DNA from: an uncultured Ureaplasma sp.
GTDB taxonomy: Bacteria; Bacillota_I; Bacilli_A; Mycoplasmatales; Mycoplasmoidaceae
Assembly (NCBI GenBank): GCA_902782585.1
Contig: CACZNK010000036.1
Span: forward strand, 1 to 23,899
Direction of reading: 5' to 3'
Length of the DNA: 23,899 nt
Below are positions 1 to 8,621 of the stretch, piece after piece (position 1 is the stretch's first letter; every line of letters begins with the position of its first letter). Below the pieces are notes generated by a model, which was given only the letters and a program-made list of their open reading frames with translations, was not told where the DNA came from and ran no database searches. A program made the position numbers and the translations under genes.

Positions 1-306
1 TATGAATTTATTAGTCAAAAAAGTGTTAATCCTGAAACTGGTGAAATTTGATTTACACATGTAAGATTAAGATCAGCAGCTTTTAATTAGGTAAATTAAT
101 TCTAAATAAGACATTATTTAATTTTCTTGATAATTGTGAAGTAAAGAATATGAATAATGTTCTTGAGGGTGGAATTAATTCTCCTACTAAGACACTTGTT
201 AAATTGCCATAGAGGCACTGACTTTATTGGCCAACAAAAAATTGTCGAAATTTATTTATTAAAAAAGGAGCACATATTAAAAAAAGATTTCTACATTACT
301 AAATAG
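1..306 (+). pseudogene. Frameshifted C-terminal remnant of a transposase
   Basis: No intact gene is present. Frame 1 (1-90) reads a tail with the motifs GEIWFTHVRLRSAAFN and then a TAG. Frame 3 (about 93-207) reads LFNFLDN and then NNVLEGGINSPTKTLVKL. Frame 1 resumes at 208 with HRGTDFIGQQKIVEIYLLKK and ends at TAG 304-306. The three pieces read as one continuous protein tail broken by two compensating frameshifts. The order (THxRLRSA, then an N-x-LEG-x-NS block, then HRG) resembles the C-terminus of IS256/IS1249-like (Mutator-type) DDE transposases; that family call is from memory of motifs and is tentative. The TGA in the first piece reads as Trp. The rest of the element lies upstream of the window. 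I see no terminal inverted repeat. Confidence 0.55.
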
Positions 307-322
307 TGAAAAACCAACTTTT

Positions 323-352
323 TTGCAACATTACTCAAATTTTGTGTATAAT
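323..352 (+). promoter_or_regulatory. Promoter of the mraZ-ftsZ cluster
   Basis: A -35-like TTGCAA (323-328) and a perfect -10 TATAAT (347-352) are separated by 18 bases. Transcription would begin near 359-361, at the edge of the two operator repeats. It is the only good promoter before the division genes, which otherwise overlap or abut, so it probably drives all four. Confidence 0.6.
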
Positions 353-360
353 AATGTAAT

Positions 361-380
361 AAAGTGGAGAAAAGTGGAGA
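361..380 (+). promoter_or_regulatory. MraZ-type operator: two tandem 10-bp repeats
   Basis: The decamer AAAGTGGAGA occurs twice in perfect tandem, at 361-370 and 371-380, ending exactly at the mraZ ATG. MraZ proteins are known to bind direct repeats upstream of their own operon, and AAAGTG-type boxes have been reported for a mycoplasma MraZ. The 10-base period puts both copies on one face of the helix. The repeats also carry the GGAG that would act as ribosome-binding site, so bound MraZ could block the promoter start region. Autoregulation is inferred. Confidence 0.6.
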
Positions 381-821
381 ATGTTATTAGGAACATATAA
401 GCATTCATTAGATAATAAAAAACGTCTAATTATTCCTGCTAAAATTGTTGCAAAACTTGGTAAAGAGGTTGTAGTTAGCAAGGGATTTGAAGGATGCTTA
501 GAGCTTAGAACAAAATCAGAGTTTGAGAATTATTCTCAAAAACTTTTAAGACTTTCGCAAAACAAAAAAGAAGCACGTATTCTTATCCGTCAATTATTAG
601 CAAATGCTGTTAATTTATCAATTGATAGTGCTAATCGAATTCTAATTCCTAATGTTCTATTAGATGAAACAAGCATTAAAATTCAAACAACAATTATTGG
701 ATTGGGTGATAAATTAGAAATTTGAGATACAAACTCATACAATGAGTTCAAGAAATTAACAGATAAGACATATGAAGATATTGCTGAAAGAATAGATGAT
801 AACAATGACAATAACATGTAA
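381..821 (+). CDS. mraZ: Transcriptional regulator MraZ
   Basis: A DNA-binding regulator of the division/cell-wall cluster. The protein is 146 aa, normal for MraZ, and ends at TAA 819-821; an in-frame TGA at 723-725 is Trp. The duplicated AbrB-like fold is visible as two DxxxR motifs, D11-N-K-K-R15 and D82-S-A-N-R86, which are the DNA-contacting signature of the family, plus GLGDKLEIWD near the C-terminus. The ATG directly follows two tandem operator-like repeats, so the ribosome-binding site and operator coincide. The gene overlaps rsmH by 26 bases and leads the mraZ-rsmH-ftsA-like-ftsZ operon. In mollicutes the cluster has lost its peptidoglycan genes, so the regulator probably controls mainly division genes. 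Confidence 0.95.
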
Positions 822-1758
822 ACACATACCAGTATTATTAGATGAATGTATTAAGATATTAAACATTAATCCTAATGGAATTTATGTTGATGCTACAGCT
901 GGAATGGGTGGTCATGCTACTGAGATCTTATCACATTTACACAAAGGCAAACTCATATGTATTGATTGTGATAATTTTGCAATTCAAGTTTTAAAAAATA
1001 GATTTTCTAAAAACAAAAATGTCAAAGTTATTAAATCAAAATTTTCTGACATTACAAATAAACTTAAAAATGAAGATATTAAATATGTTGATGGTATTTT
1101 AATTGATTTAGGTGTTTCTTCACCTATGTTTGATGTTGCTAATAGAGGATTTAGTTATAAATTGAATGCACGATTAGATATGCGTATGGACCAAGATCAA
1201 AAACTAGATGCATGATTTATTATTAATAAGTACTCATATCAAAAGTTAGTTTCTGTATTTAGTGAATATGGTGAAGTAATTGAGGCTAAAAAAGTTGCTA
1301 AAGCAATTTGTCATTATCGTGATAATAAATCAATTGATACAACTAAACAATTAGTTGAAATTATTAAAAATGCTATTGCAATTAAAAATCTTCATAAGAA
1401 AAAACATCCAGCAAGAATTTATTTCCAAGCTTTAAGAATTGCAGTTAATGATGAATTAAATGAATTAAGAAAATTCATTAAATATGCATGTAAGTTATTG
1501 GCTTATCATGGAAGAATGGTTATTATTTCATATCATTCATTAGAAGATCGTATTGTTAAAAATGAATTTGTTAAATTAACAACATCATCAATTCCAAAAG
1601 AAGTTCCAATTATTACTAACGATATTAATTATAAATTAGTTAATAAACATCCAATCATTCCAAGTGAATATGAAATTAAAAATAATAATCGTGCGCGTTC
1701 TGCCAAATTGCGTGCAATTATGTGCATTGATGGACAACGAGGTATAGCTCATGTATAG
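796..1758 (+). CDS. rsmH: 16S rRNA (cytosine(1402)-N4)-methyltransferase RsmH
   Basis: Methylates N4 of C1402 in the decoding region of 16S rRNA, using S-adenosylmethionine. The 320 aa length is normal. The SAM-binding loop reads DATAGMGGHATEIL near residue 32, followed by DGILIDLGVSSPMFD and, near the C-terminus, IISYHSLEDRIVKNEF; all three are RsmH hallmarks. A TGA at 1213-1215 is Trp and splits the gene under the standard code. The start at 796 has only a weak GAAAG upstream; an ATG at 805 is an alternative that changes three residues. The start lies inside mraZ and the end overlaps the next gene by 8 bases, implying translational coupling. Formerly called mraW. Confidence 0.95.
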
Positions 1759-2983
1759 TCTAAAAAAGGTTTTTGGAATTATATCTTTTGGGCCAAAACA
1801 CATTAAAATTATTGTTGCTGATACATCTAATGATGAATTTAATTGTTTATACTATAAAAAAATAAATTATTTAGGTTATAACATTAACTATAAATTGAAT
1901 GATTTTGATAACACAGAATCAATTTTAACAAATGAACTCATTAAAGTTGATAAGTTTATTGGCACTAGAGTAAAACGTTATATTTTAGATATTCCTAATT
2001 TACCAATTAGTATGACTAATCAATCAATTGAGAATCAAAATTTTAAATCTGAAAATGACATATATAACTACATCAATGAACATCCATACTATCCTAATGC
2101 AGTATGCATTAAAAAACAAATTATTGGCTATATTGTAAATGGTCAATTATTAACTAAACTTCCAACTGAGTCTAGTTTTATGGTTAAATGCATAAATTGT
2201 TTCATTAATAAAAATATTATTGATGAATACAAAAAATTATTTACTAATTTGTTAATTGATAAAATTGATTTTTATGTTAATGCATTTGCATTTAGTAATG
2301 CTTTTTCAATTAATAGTGCGTCACTATTAATTGACATTTATGATGAACATTGTAATCTTGTTGAATACAACAAGAACCATGAAATCATCTATACACAATC
2401 TATTGATTTTGGTACAAAATGATTTGCAAAGGAATTAAGCAACATATTACAAATTAAAGATGAAGAAAAAATGAAACATTTAATTAAAAATATTAAATGT
2501 TTAAATGATAATATTAACAACCCAGTTGTAGTTAATTATTTCCAAAATAAGTACTTAAAAACTAAGCAGTTAAAATTTGAAGATTTTAAGAAAATTTGTT
2601 TGGCAATTGTTATTAAACAAATTAATAATTTAAATTTATACTTGGCAGACAAAAATTTTGATGAAATCAAAATTCATTGTGCTAATAAAATTCATGAACT
2701 ATACTTATTAGCTAGTAATCTTGGCTATTTAAAAATTAGGAATGTTAATATTGGAATTTGTGATGAATCAATTGTTGGTTTAGAAGATGAATATATTAGT
2801 TATTTAGTATACATATTAAAAGATATTAATAAACGCTATGAGACAAATAAGATTAAGGAATTGGTAAGTATTGACCCATTTTTTTCAGAAGATATTAGTA
2901 GAAATCAATTCCATAAAAATGTAATGATTAAACTTGGAATTCAAAGTACAAAAATTTGGGCAAAATTAGGAGAAGGAGATTAA
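1751..2983 (+). CDS. Divergent FtsA-like protein (actin-fold)
   Basis: The 410-aa protein sits exactly where ftsA lies in other mollicute division clusters, between rsmH and ftsZ. It is weakly conserved, so the call rests on position and a few actin/ASKHA-like traits: an N-terminal strand FGIISFGPKHIKIIVAD resembling the phosphate-1 region, and a later LLIDIYDEHCNLVEY followed by SIDFGTKWFAKELSNIL, which resembles the FtsA phosphate-2 strand and the G-G/T-K segment. A TGA at 2420-2422 is Trp. No C-terminal membrane-targeting amphipathic helix is obvious. A GAGG (1739-1742) sits about 8 bases before the ATG, which is inside the end of rsmH. FtsA would tether FtsZ to the membrane; that role is inferred. 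Confidence 0.6.
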
Positions 2984-2985
2984 TT

Positions 2986-4347
2986 ATGTCAATTATTGAT
3001 GAAATTATATGCGCTAAAAACAAGAACAGTAAAAATGAAAATATTAATGAGTTGATTTCAAAAAGTAAATTCAAAAATAACTTTTTAGATCTTGAAACTA
3101 GTTATGGTAATTTCAAAATTACAGTATTAGGTATTGGTGGTGCTGGATGTAATGTTATAGGTCAAATGAAATCAACACATAAATGACCTAATAATGTTCA
3201 ATTCTATGCAATGAATACAGATGTTGGATCACTAAAAAGAATTTGAAATTATACTGATGTATGATTACTTGGAAAGCAAAGATATCGTGGTGGCGGTAGC
3301 GGTGGTGATCCTATTGTTGGTCAAACTGCTGCTAATGATGATAAAGAAGAAATTAAAAAAATCATCGAAGGTACAGATTTGCTATTTTTAATTGCAGGTT
3401 TGGGTAAAGGAACTGGTAGTGGTGCAATGCCAGTAATTGCTAAAATAGCAAAAGAAATGAATATATGTACAATTTGTTTAATGCATTTACCAAGTGTTCA
3501 AGCGGAAGGTTCAAAAGTATATGCCAATGCACTTGAAAGTTTTAAAAAAATTATTGAGAATTGTGATTCATATTGCACAATTAGTAATGATCGTATTATT
3601 AACAATAATAGTGATAAATCAATCTCTCTATTATCCTCATATACACATTCAAATGATCAAATATCTAATGTTGTTGATGTAGTAACAAAAATTATTAATG
3701 AACCAACTAATATAAATATTGATTTCGCAGATGTTAGAAATTTCTTTAAAAACAATCATTCATTCATGGTTTCAATAGTTACATTGAATAATAATGAATA
3801 CACTAAAAATGAATTATTTAATAAAATATTAAATGAAGTAAACAACAGTTATTGTAACTTATCAATAGATAAGACATCTAACATTTTAGCAAACATTGAT
3901 ATTAGTGAAAATACACCAAGCAATATCGTTTCAGACATTCGAGACATATTTGTTAATTTATCTAAAAATAGTGATTTATGAATAGTTAACGGTATTAATT
4001 GCCACAAAAATGATGATAAAATTACATTAAATTTTTTAATTTCATCAAATGGTACATACAATAATGATTTAAACATAAAAACCCAAAGTGATGTTTTTAA
4101 TAACCAAACCAAATACATTGAATCAAATAACGAATTAATTAATAATTTTAAATTTAGTAGAATTCAAGATAAAATCAATGAAGATGAATCTACAAATGGA
4201 TTTGTATCTGAAGATTTTAAACTTGATGAAGAAATTGCAAATATACATGATACAAAAAGATTAAATTCAGATGAATGTAACAAAATATTAACTGAAGCCT
4301 TAAAAGATGTTAATGAAATTAAGGAATTAGATAATTGCAGTAATTAA
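2986..4347 (+). CDS. ftsZ: Cell division GTPase FtsZ (divergent)
   Basis: A tubulin homologue that polymerises at the division site. The protein is 453 aa. The N-terminal nucleotide-binding loop GIGGAGCNVIGQM is near residues 49-61; the tubulin signature loop reads G140-K-G-T-G-S-G146, where the usual form is GGGTGTG or GGGTGSG; the T7 catalytic loop NIDFADVRNFF (about 244-254) keeps the Asn and both Asp residues. The C-terminal 100 residues are Asn/Asp/Glu-rich and lack a recognisable conserved C-terminal peptide. In-frame TGAs (3184, 3244, 3262, 3979) are Trp. The ATG at 2986 is chosen because GGAG (2975-2978) precedes it by 7 bases; an in-frame ATG at 2956 lies before that site. The stop overlaps the convergent grpE stop. 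Confidence 0.93.
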
Positions 4348-4979
4348 TTAACTTGTTCAGTTTTAGCTACAACTACATGTGTATGTTGGATAATTCGATC
4401 ATGTAATTTATAACCTTTTGAAATAACCTTTTCCACATGGTCATTTTTTTGTTTAGGATTTGATTCAATAATAATTGCATCCATAATATTTGGGTCAAAT
4501 TTATCACCAACTTTAACATTAATTTCTTCTACACCAATAGATTTTAATCATGATTTAAACATTGTACTAAACATTTTTAAGCCAGTTAAAAAGTTGTTAA
4601 CTTTCGGGTCATTGTTTTGTTGATTTAATGCTAAATCAAATTTAGAAATTATACCAAGTAATTCTGACAATGAATCTGATAATGCATATTTCTTTTTTTC
4701 AGCAAAATCCTTTTCAAATTTGTCTTGCATTTTTTTAATTTCAATATCTAATTGTTTTTGAGCTGTTAATGCTTTTTGGTTAATAATATTAACAAAATCT
4801 TTATTGAGTTCATCAATATATTTATTTTTATTTTCTAATTGTAATTTTAAATCATTAGAAGATTTAACTAGCTCATCAAATTGTTTTTTTAATTCTTGAT
4901 TTTTTTGTTTTAATGATTCAAGTTCATTAACTTCAGTCTTTTTAATTTTATCACTATTTTTTTGTTGATCTTTTTTCAT
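4344..4979 (-). CDS. grpE: Nucleotide exchange factor GrpE
   Basis: A co-chaperone that releases ADP from DnaK so the chaperone cycle can continue. The protein is 211 aa when the TGA at 4550-4548 is read as Trp and translation continues to the TAA at 4346-4344. Residues about 10-80 form the long charged helical coiled coil of GrpE (KNQELKKQFDELVKSSNDLK). The C-terminal beta domain carries the family motifs VGDKFDPNIMDAI, then HVEKVISKGYKL and DRIIQHTHVVVA. A strong AAGGAG lies before the ATG and overlaps the dnaJ stop, so grpE is the second gene of a dnaJ-grpE operon. The final bases overlap the ftsZ stop on the other strand. Confidence 0.95.
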
Positions 4980-4990
4980 TATAAATCTCC

Positions 4991-6178
4991 TTAATGACTT
5001 TTTAATTCTTTTTCTAACATTTTGTTATATTCATTAACTTCATTATTTTCAATGTTAGCAAGATCTAAAATTTTTTCAAGTTGTTTTGAGTTATATGAAT
5101 TTGGTCGTGAATAAACTATATTTAATTTTAAATCTCCATTTGATTTTTGACCAAACATACGAGATTTAATATTTTTAATTCCATAATTACTCAATGTAAT
5201 CTGTTCACCATTTGCAGTGTTAGGTTTAATTTTTATTTGTTTAATCCCATATGGGGTTGGAACATTAATTATTCCACCACAGATTGCTCTTAGTGGATCA
5301 ATTAAAACATTAGCAATAATGGTATTACCTTGGCGTTTAAAAATTTTACTAGGTTCTACAAAGATAGTAATGTATAAATTACCTTTTCTGCCATTAATTT
5401 CATTACCTTTATTGTTTAGAACGATAGTTTGTCCATTTTCAATTCCTGGAGGGATTTGGATAGTAATCTTATCATTATCTTCTAAATAACCTGTTCCATT
5501 ACATTTAGGACATTTAGATTTTATGATTTTGCCAGTTCCTTTACATTTAGGACATGTAGTTTGGGTTTGCATAATACCAATAAATGTTCTAGTTTGAGTT
5601 ACAATGTAACCTGTTCCATTACATTTATCACATGTTTTGAAATCTTTACCACCAATACCATGACATTCATTACATACCTTTTTAATTGGAATTGTAAATT
5701 CTTTTTCTACACCAAGTACTGAATCAATAAAACTTATAGTTGCTTGCGCTTGAATATTTGCTGAAAATCTAGACCCCTTATTAGTTTTTTTTCTACTTCT
5801 CCCACCAAAAAATGATGAGAAGATGTCATCATCTTCATCATCACCATCAAAACTGAAGTGAAAACCGCCATTATTACTATGGCCTCTAAAAAAACTATTA
5901 AAGATATCAAATGGATTAATATTTTCACCACTAAAACCATTTTGATTTAACCCATCAAAACCAAATTGATCATAAACATTACGTTTTTCAGAATCACTTA
6001 ACACTTGATATGCTTCATTAATTTCTTTAAATTTTTGCTCAGCATCAGGTTCTTTGTTACGATCAGGATGATATTTCATTGCTAATTTTCTAAAAGCACG
6101 TTTGATTTCTTCTAAACTTGCATTTTTAGCAACACCTAATACTTCATAATAATCTTTTTTAGTATTGTTATTAGACAT
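4991..6178 (-). CDS. dnaJ: Chaperone protein DnaJ
   Basis: Hsp40 co-chaperone that delivers unfolded proteins to DnaK and stimulates its ATPase. The 395 aa carry the full type I architecture: a J domain with H37-P-D39, a Gly/Phe-rich stretch (about 75-130, e.g. GFSGENINPFDIFNSFF), four CxxCxGxG zinc-binding repeats (CNECHGIG, CDKCNGTG, CPKCKGTG, CPKCNGTG) at about 168-235, then the C-terminal substrate-binding domain. It is first in a two-gene operon with grpE; dnaK and hrcA are not in the window. A CIRCE operator lies 22 bases before the start codon, so repression by HrcA is expected. No clear Shine-Dalgarno sequence is visible. Confidence 0.97.
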   Translation of the reverse strand: MSNNNTKKDYYEVLGVAKNASLEEIKRAFRKLAMKYHPDRNKEPDAEQKFKEINEAYQVLSDSEKRNVYDQFGFDGLNQNGFSGENINPFDIFNSFFRGHSNNGGFHFSFDGDDEDDDIFSSFFGGRSRKKTNKGSRFSANIQAQATISFIDSVLGVEKEFTIPIKKVCNECHGIGGKDFKTCDKCNGTGYIVTQTRTFIGIMQTQTTCPKCKGTGKIIKSKCPKCNGTGYLEDNDKITIQIPPGIENGQTIVLNNKGNEINGRKGNLYITIFVEPSKIFKRQGNTIIANVLIDPLRAICGGIINVPTPYGIKQIKIKPNTANGEQITLSNYGIKNIKSRMFGQKSNGDLKLNIVYSRPNSYNSKQLEKILDLANIENNEVNEYNKMLEKELKSH

Positions 6179-6199
6179 TAATATTATTATATCTATAAA

Positions 6200-6226
6200 T
6201 TAGCAATCACAATAATAAAGTGCTAA
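6200..6226 (-). promoter_or_regulatory. CIRCE element (HrcA operator)
   Basis: On the plus strand the site reads TTAGCAATC, nine bases, AAGTGCTAA. The CIRCE consensus is TTAGCACTC-N9-GAGTGCTAA, so each arm has 8 of 9 matches with exact 9-9-9 spacing. It lies between the inferred dnaJ promoter and the dnaJ start, the usual position. HrcA would repress dnaJ-grpE here at normal temperature; the atpB gene on the other side starts 77 bases away. Confidence 0.88.
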
Positions 6227-6244
6227 TATATGCAAATTTGATAG

Positions 6245-6274
6245 TTTATAGATTATCATAAAAAATGCAGTAAA
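6245..6274 (-). promoter_or_regulatory. Possible dnaJ-grpE promoter
   Basis: On the minus strand a TTTACT (6274-6269) and a TATAAA (6250-6245) are 18 bases apart, placing the transcript start just upstream of or at the CIRCE element. The match to sigma-70 consensus is moderate and the region is AT-rich, so other -10-like boxes exist. Confidence 0.4.
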
Positions 6275-6303
6275 CTCATTTTTAAATATTTTATATTTTA
6301 AAA

Positions 6304-7122
6304 ATGTATTATATTCATAGTATGTATAGTCAACAAGTTATAACAAGCTTGAAATTTCAACCATTTCAATTGCGACCACAAATTTTCTCAATTGTAGTGG
6401 TTTTGACTATCTTACTAGTCACTTTTGTAGTTTATTATGTAAAACTAAAAAAAGTTCAACCAAATCAAGCACCTAATGGCTATGTATTAGCAATTCAAGT
6501 ATATGTTTCATATATTAGAGGATTAGTTGTTGATATCCTTGGTCCAGAGTTTGAAAAAACAACACCATATTTCTTATATTTATTTTCATACATCTTATTA
6601 TCAAATTTGATTAGTATTTTTGGTCTTGAAAATCCAACCACATCATTAACTGTAACCCTTTCAATGGGTCTAATAATGTTTGTTGGTTGCTTTGTTGTAG
6701 GATTTAAATATCAGAAGTTAAGTTGATTGAAAAAGTTTACTTTTTGCATTAACATTAAAGGAAAGAAAATTCCAATAATGATTAATCCATCAAATGTTGT
6801 TTCACAAGTCACACCATTAATTTCAATCTCATTCCGTCTATGAGGAAATATTTTTGCTGGAAGTCTAGTTACAGGTCTATGGTTTTACTTTACTGCTTAT
6901 ATTTCAATAAACTTCCCATTTATTGGAATGTTTAATTTATTAGGTGGATTAACTGCAGCACCGATACATATGTATTTTGATTTATTATGTGGTGTTGTGC
7001 AAGCCTTAGTATTTACTTTGTTAACAATGGTATATTGATCATTAGAAAAAGGTAATCAATCAAAAAAAGAAGAAATTCAAAAGATTAACAAAGTTAAATT
7101 ACAAAAGAATATAAATGTTTAA
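6304..7122 (+). CDS. atpB: F1Fo ATP synthase subunit a
   Basis: The membrane stator subunit that forms the proton half-channels against the c ring. The protein is 272 aa with about five hydrophobic segments. The essential arginine of the fourth conserved helix is R178 in SISFRLWGNIFAGSLV, and the last helix reads CGVVQALVFTLLTMVYW. Three TGA codons (6724, 6841, 7036) are Trp. It is the first gene of atpBEFHAGDC; atpI is absent. The start is uncertain: ATG 6304 and in-frame ATG 6322 (MYSQQVITSL) both lack a Shine-Dalgarno sequence. A TATATT (6292-6297) only 6 bases before 6304 would give a leaderless message from 6304 or a short leader for 6322. Confidence 0.93.
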
Positions 7123-7140
7123 TGTTCAAAAGGAGAAATT

Positions 7141-7422
7141 ATGGATAGTCAAGTTTTAAATAGTTTATTTTCAGCAGCTGCAACACTAGGTGAATCATCT
7201 GATCATTTAGGTTCACTTATTGGTGCAGGACTTGCTATGTTAGGTGCTTTAGGTACTGGTATTGGTCAAGGATATGCTGCAGGAAAAGCAGCTGAAGCAG
7301 TAGCACGAAACCCTGAAGCAGAATCTAAAATCCGTACAATGATGATTGTTGGATGTGCAATTGCTGAAACAGCAGCTATTTATTCATTAATTGTAGCAAT
7401 ATTATTAATCTTTGTTGCATAG
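7141..7422 (+). CDS. atpE: F1Fo ATP synthase subunit c
   Basis: The ring-forming proteolipid that carries protons across the membrane. The 93 aa fold as two hydrophobic helices joined by a polar loop. The loop has A-R56-N-P-E, and the second helix carries the proton-binding carboxylate E76 in GCAIAETAAIY. A Gly-rich first helix (GAGLAMLGALGTGIGQGYAAG) packs the ring. About 25 extra residues precede the first helix, as is common in mycoplasmas. AGGAG (7131-7135) precedes the ATG by 5 bases; this is one of the best ribosome-binding sites in the operon, which fits the high copy number of c per complex. Confidence 0.97.
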   Translation: MDSQVLNSLFSAAATLGESSDHLGSLIGAGLAMLGALGTGIGQGYAAGKAAEAVARNPEAESKIRTMMIVGCAIAETAAIYSLIVAILLIFVA

Positions 7423-7428
7423 TAATAA

Positions 7429-8037
7429 ATGAAAAAAGTTGTTAAGTTATTATCATCAATTACTAGTTTATTGGTAATTTTACCAATAGTTTTTACTACT
7501 GGTTGTTCACCAATAACTAAAGATGAAGTAATTAACAATTTATTACCAAATTTATGAGTATTCGTAACTCATATCTTTGCAGCTGTAATTTTATTGATTA
7601 TTATCATCTATCTTGTATGAAAACCAACAAAGACAAATTTACAACAAAGACAAGAATATATTCAAAAAGAAATTAATCAAGCTGAAGAAATTAAAAAAGA
7701 TGCATTAAAACAATTAACTATTGCTGAGCAAAAAAAGATTGATGCATTTGTAAATGCAAAGAAAATTGTTGATGCAGCTAATAAACAAGCATATCAAGAT
7801 AAATTAGAAATTGAACAACAAGCAATTAACAATTCTAAAAGAATAATTCAACAAGCTGAAAGCGATGCCAAAAAAATTAAAACAAAAATAGAACAAACAA
7901 TGAATAAGCAAATTGTTGATATTGCTTTTGAAGCTTCAAGTGCTTTGTTAAAATCTAAAGTTTCAAAAAAAGATTCTAAAGTATTTGTTGAAGAATTTAT
8001 TTCTATTTTAGAAAAGCAAAATAGAACAGGGAAATAA
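7429..8037 (+). CDS. atpF: F1Fo ATP synthase subunit b, lipoprotein type
   Basis: The peripheral stalk subunit linking Fo to F1 through delta. With two TGA codons (7555, 7618) read as Trp the gene gives 202 aa; under the standard code it is invisible as one gene. It begins with a lipoprotein signal peptide: MKKVVK, a hydrophobic core, then FTTGC with the lipid-accepting Cys at 26. A transmembrane helix follows (about 44-64), then a long charged, Gln/Lys-rich coiled coil (about 70-170). Processing of subunit b as a lipoprotein is established for Mycoplasma pneumoniae. The gene starts 6 bases after atpE and ends 2 bases before atpH. Confidence 0.93.
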
Positions 8038-8039
8038 TT

Positions 8040-8606
8040 ATGGCAGATAATTCAATGATTATTTACTCATCTTATTCAGTAGTTTTATATGAATATGCAA
8101 AATCTGATAATGCTATTCAAACATATTTTGATCAAGCAAAATGATTACTAGGTCTTTTAGTTGATCAAAAACATTTTTTACACAATTTTTTAGCAAATTA
8201 CAGCATAAATAAAAAAGAACGTAAGCAAATCATAGATTTAGTTGGCAAAAATAAACTGTCAAAAAAATTCATATATTTTTTATATGCAGTAATTGATTTT
8301 AATCGAGGAAAATTATTAATTAAAATTTTACAAAAATTTTTAGATATATGTGGTAAATCACTTCATATCATTAATATCAAAGTATATGTTCCTTTTGAAT
8401 TGGAAGAAAATTTACACACAAAATTAAAAGATGCTTTAGAAAATTTTTATAAATCAAAAATTAATATTGAATATCATATTGATAATCATTTGATTGGTGG
8501 TATTAAAATTGAAACAGATTCTGGATCAATTGATAATACTTATCAATCTAAATTAAAGAACTTAAAAGAATCAAGATTAAAACCATATCGAAGTGAAAAT
8601 AATTAA
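8040..8606 (+). CDS. atpH: F1Fo ATP synthase subunit delta
   Basis: Connects the top of the F1 hexamer to the b stalk. The protein is 188 aa, normal for the family, when the TGA at 8142-8144 is read as Trp. The N-terminal helical domain begins IYSSYSVVLYEYAK, where the family has an A-x-x-Y-A-x-A-L-like start, and the C-terminal domain has the characteristic HLIGGIKIETDSGSIDNTYQSKLKNL. The start lies 2 bases after atpF; AGGG (8028-8031) precedes it by 8 bases. Sequence is otherwise poorly conserved, as usual for delta, so gene order between atpF and atpA supports the call. Confidence 0.93.
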
Positions 8607-8621
8607 TACATAGGAGTTATA

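Noticed and set aside
2956..2985. Upstream in-frame ATG for FtsZ
   Set aside because: The Shine-Dalgarno GGAG at 2975-2978 lies after it and serves ATG 2986.
3849..4118. Minus-strand 89-aa frame inside ftsZ
   Set aside because: Antisense shadow of a conserved gene without a ribosome-binding site or recognisable motif; the same applies to frames at 5217-5489, 10690-10902, 12615-12839, 14203-14547 and 18362-18664.
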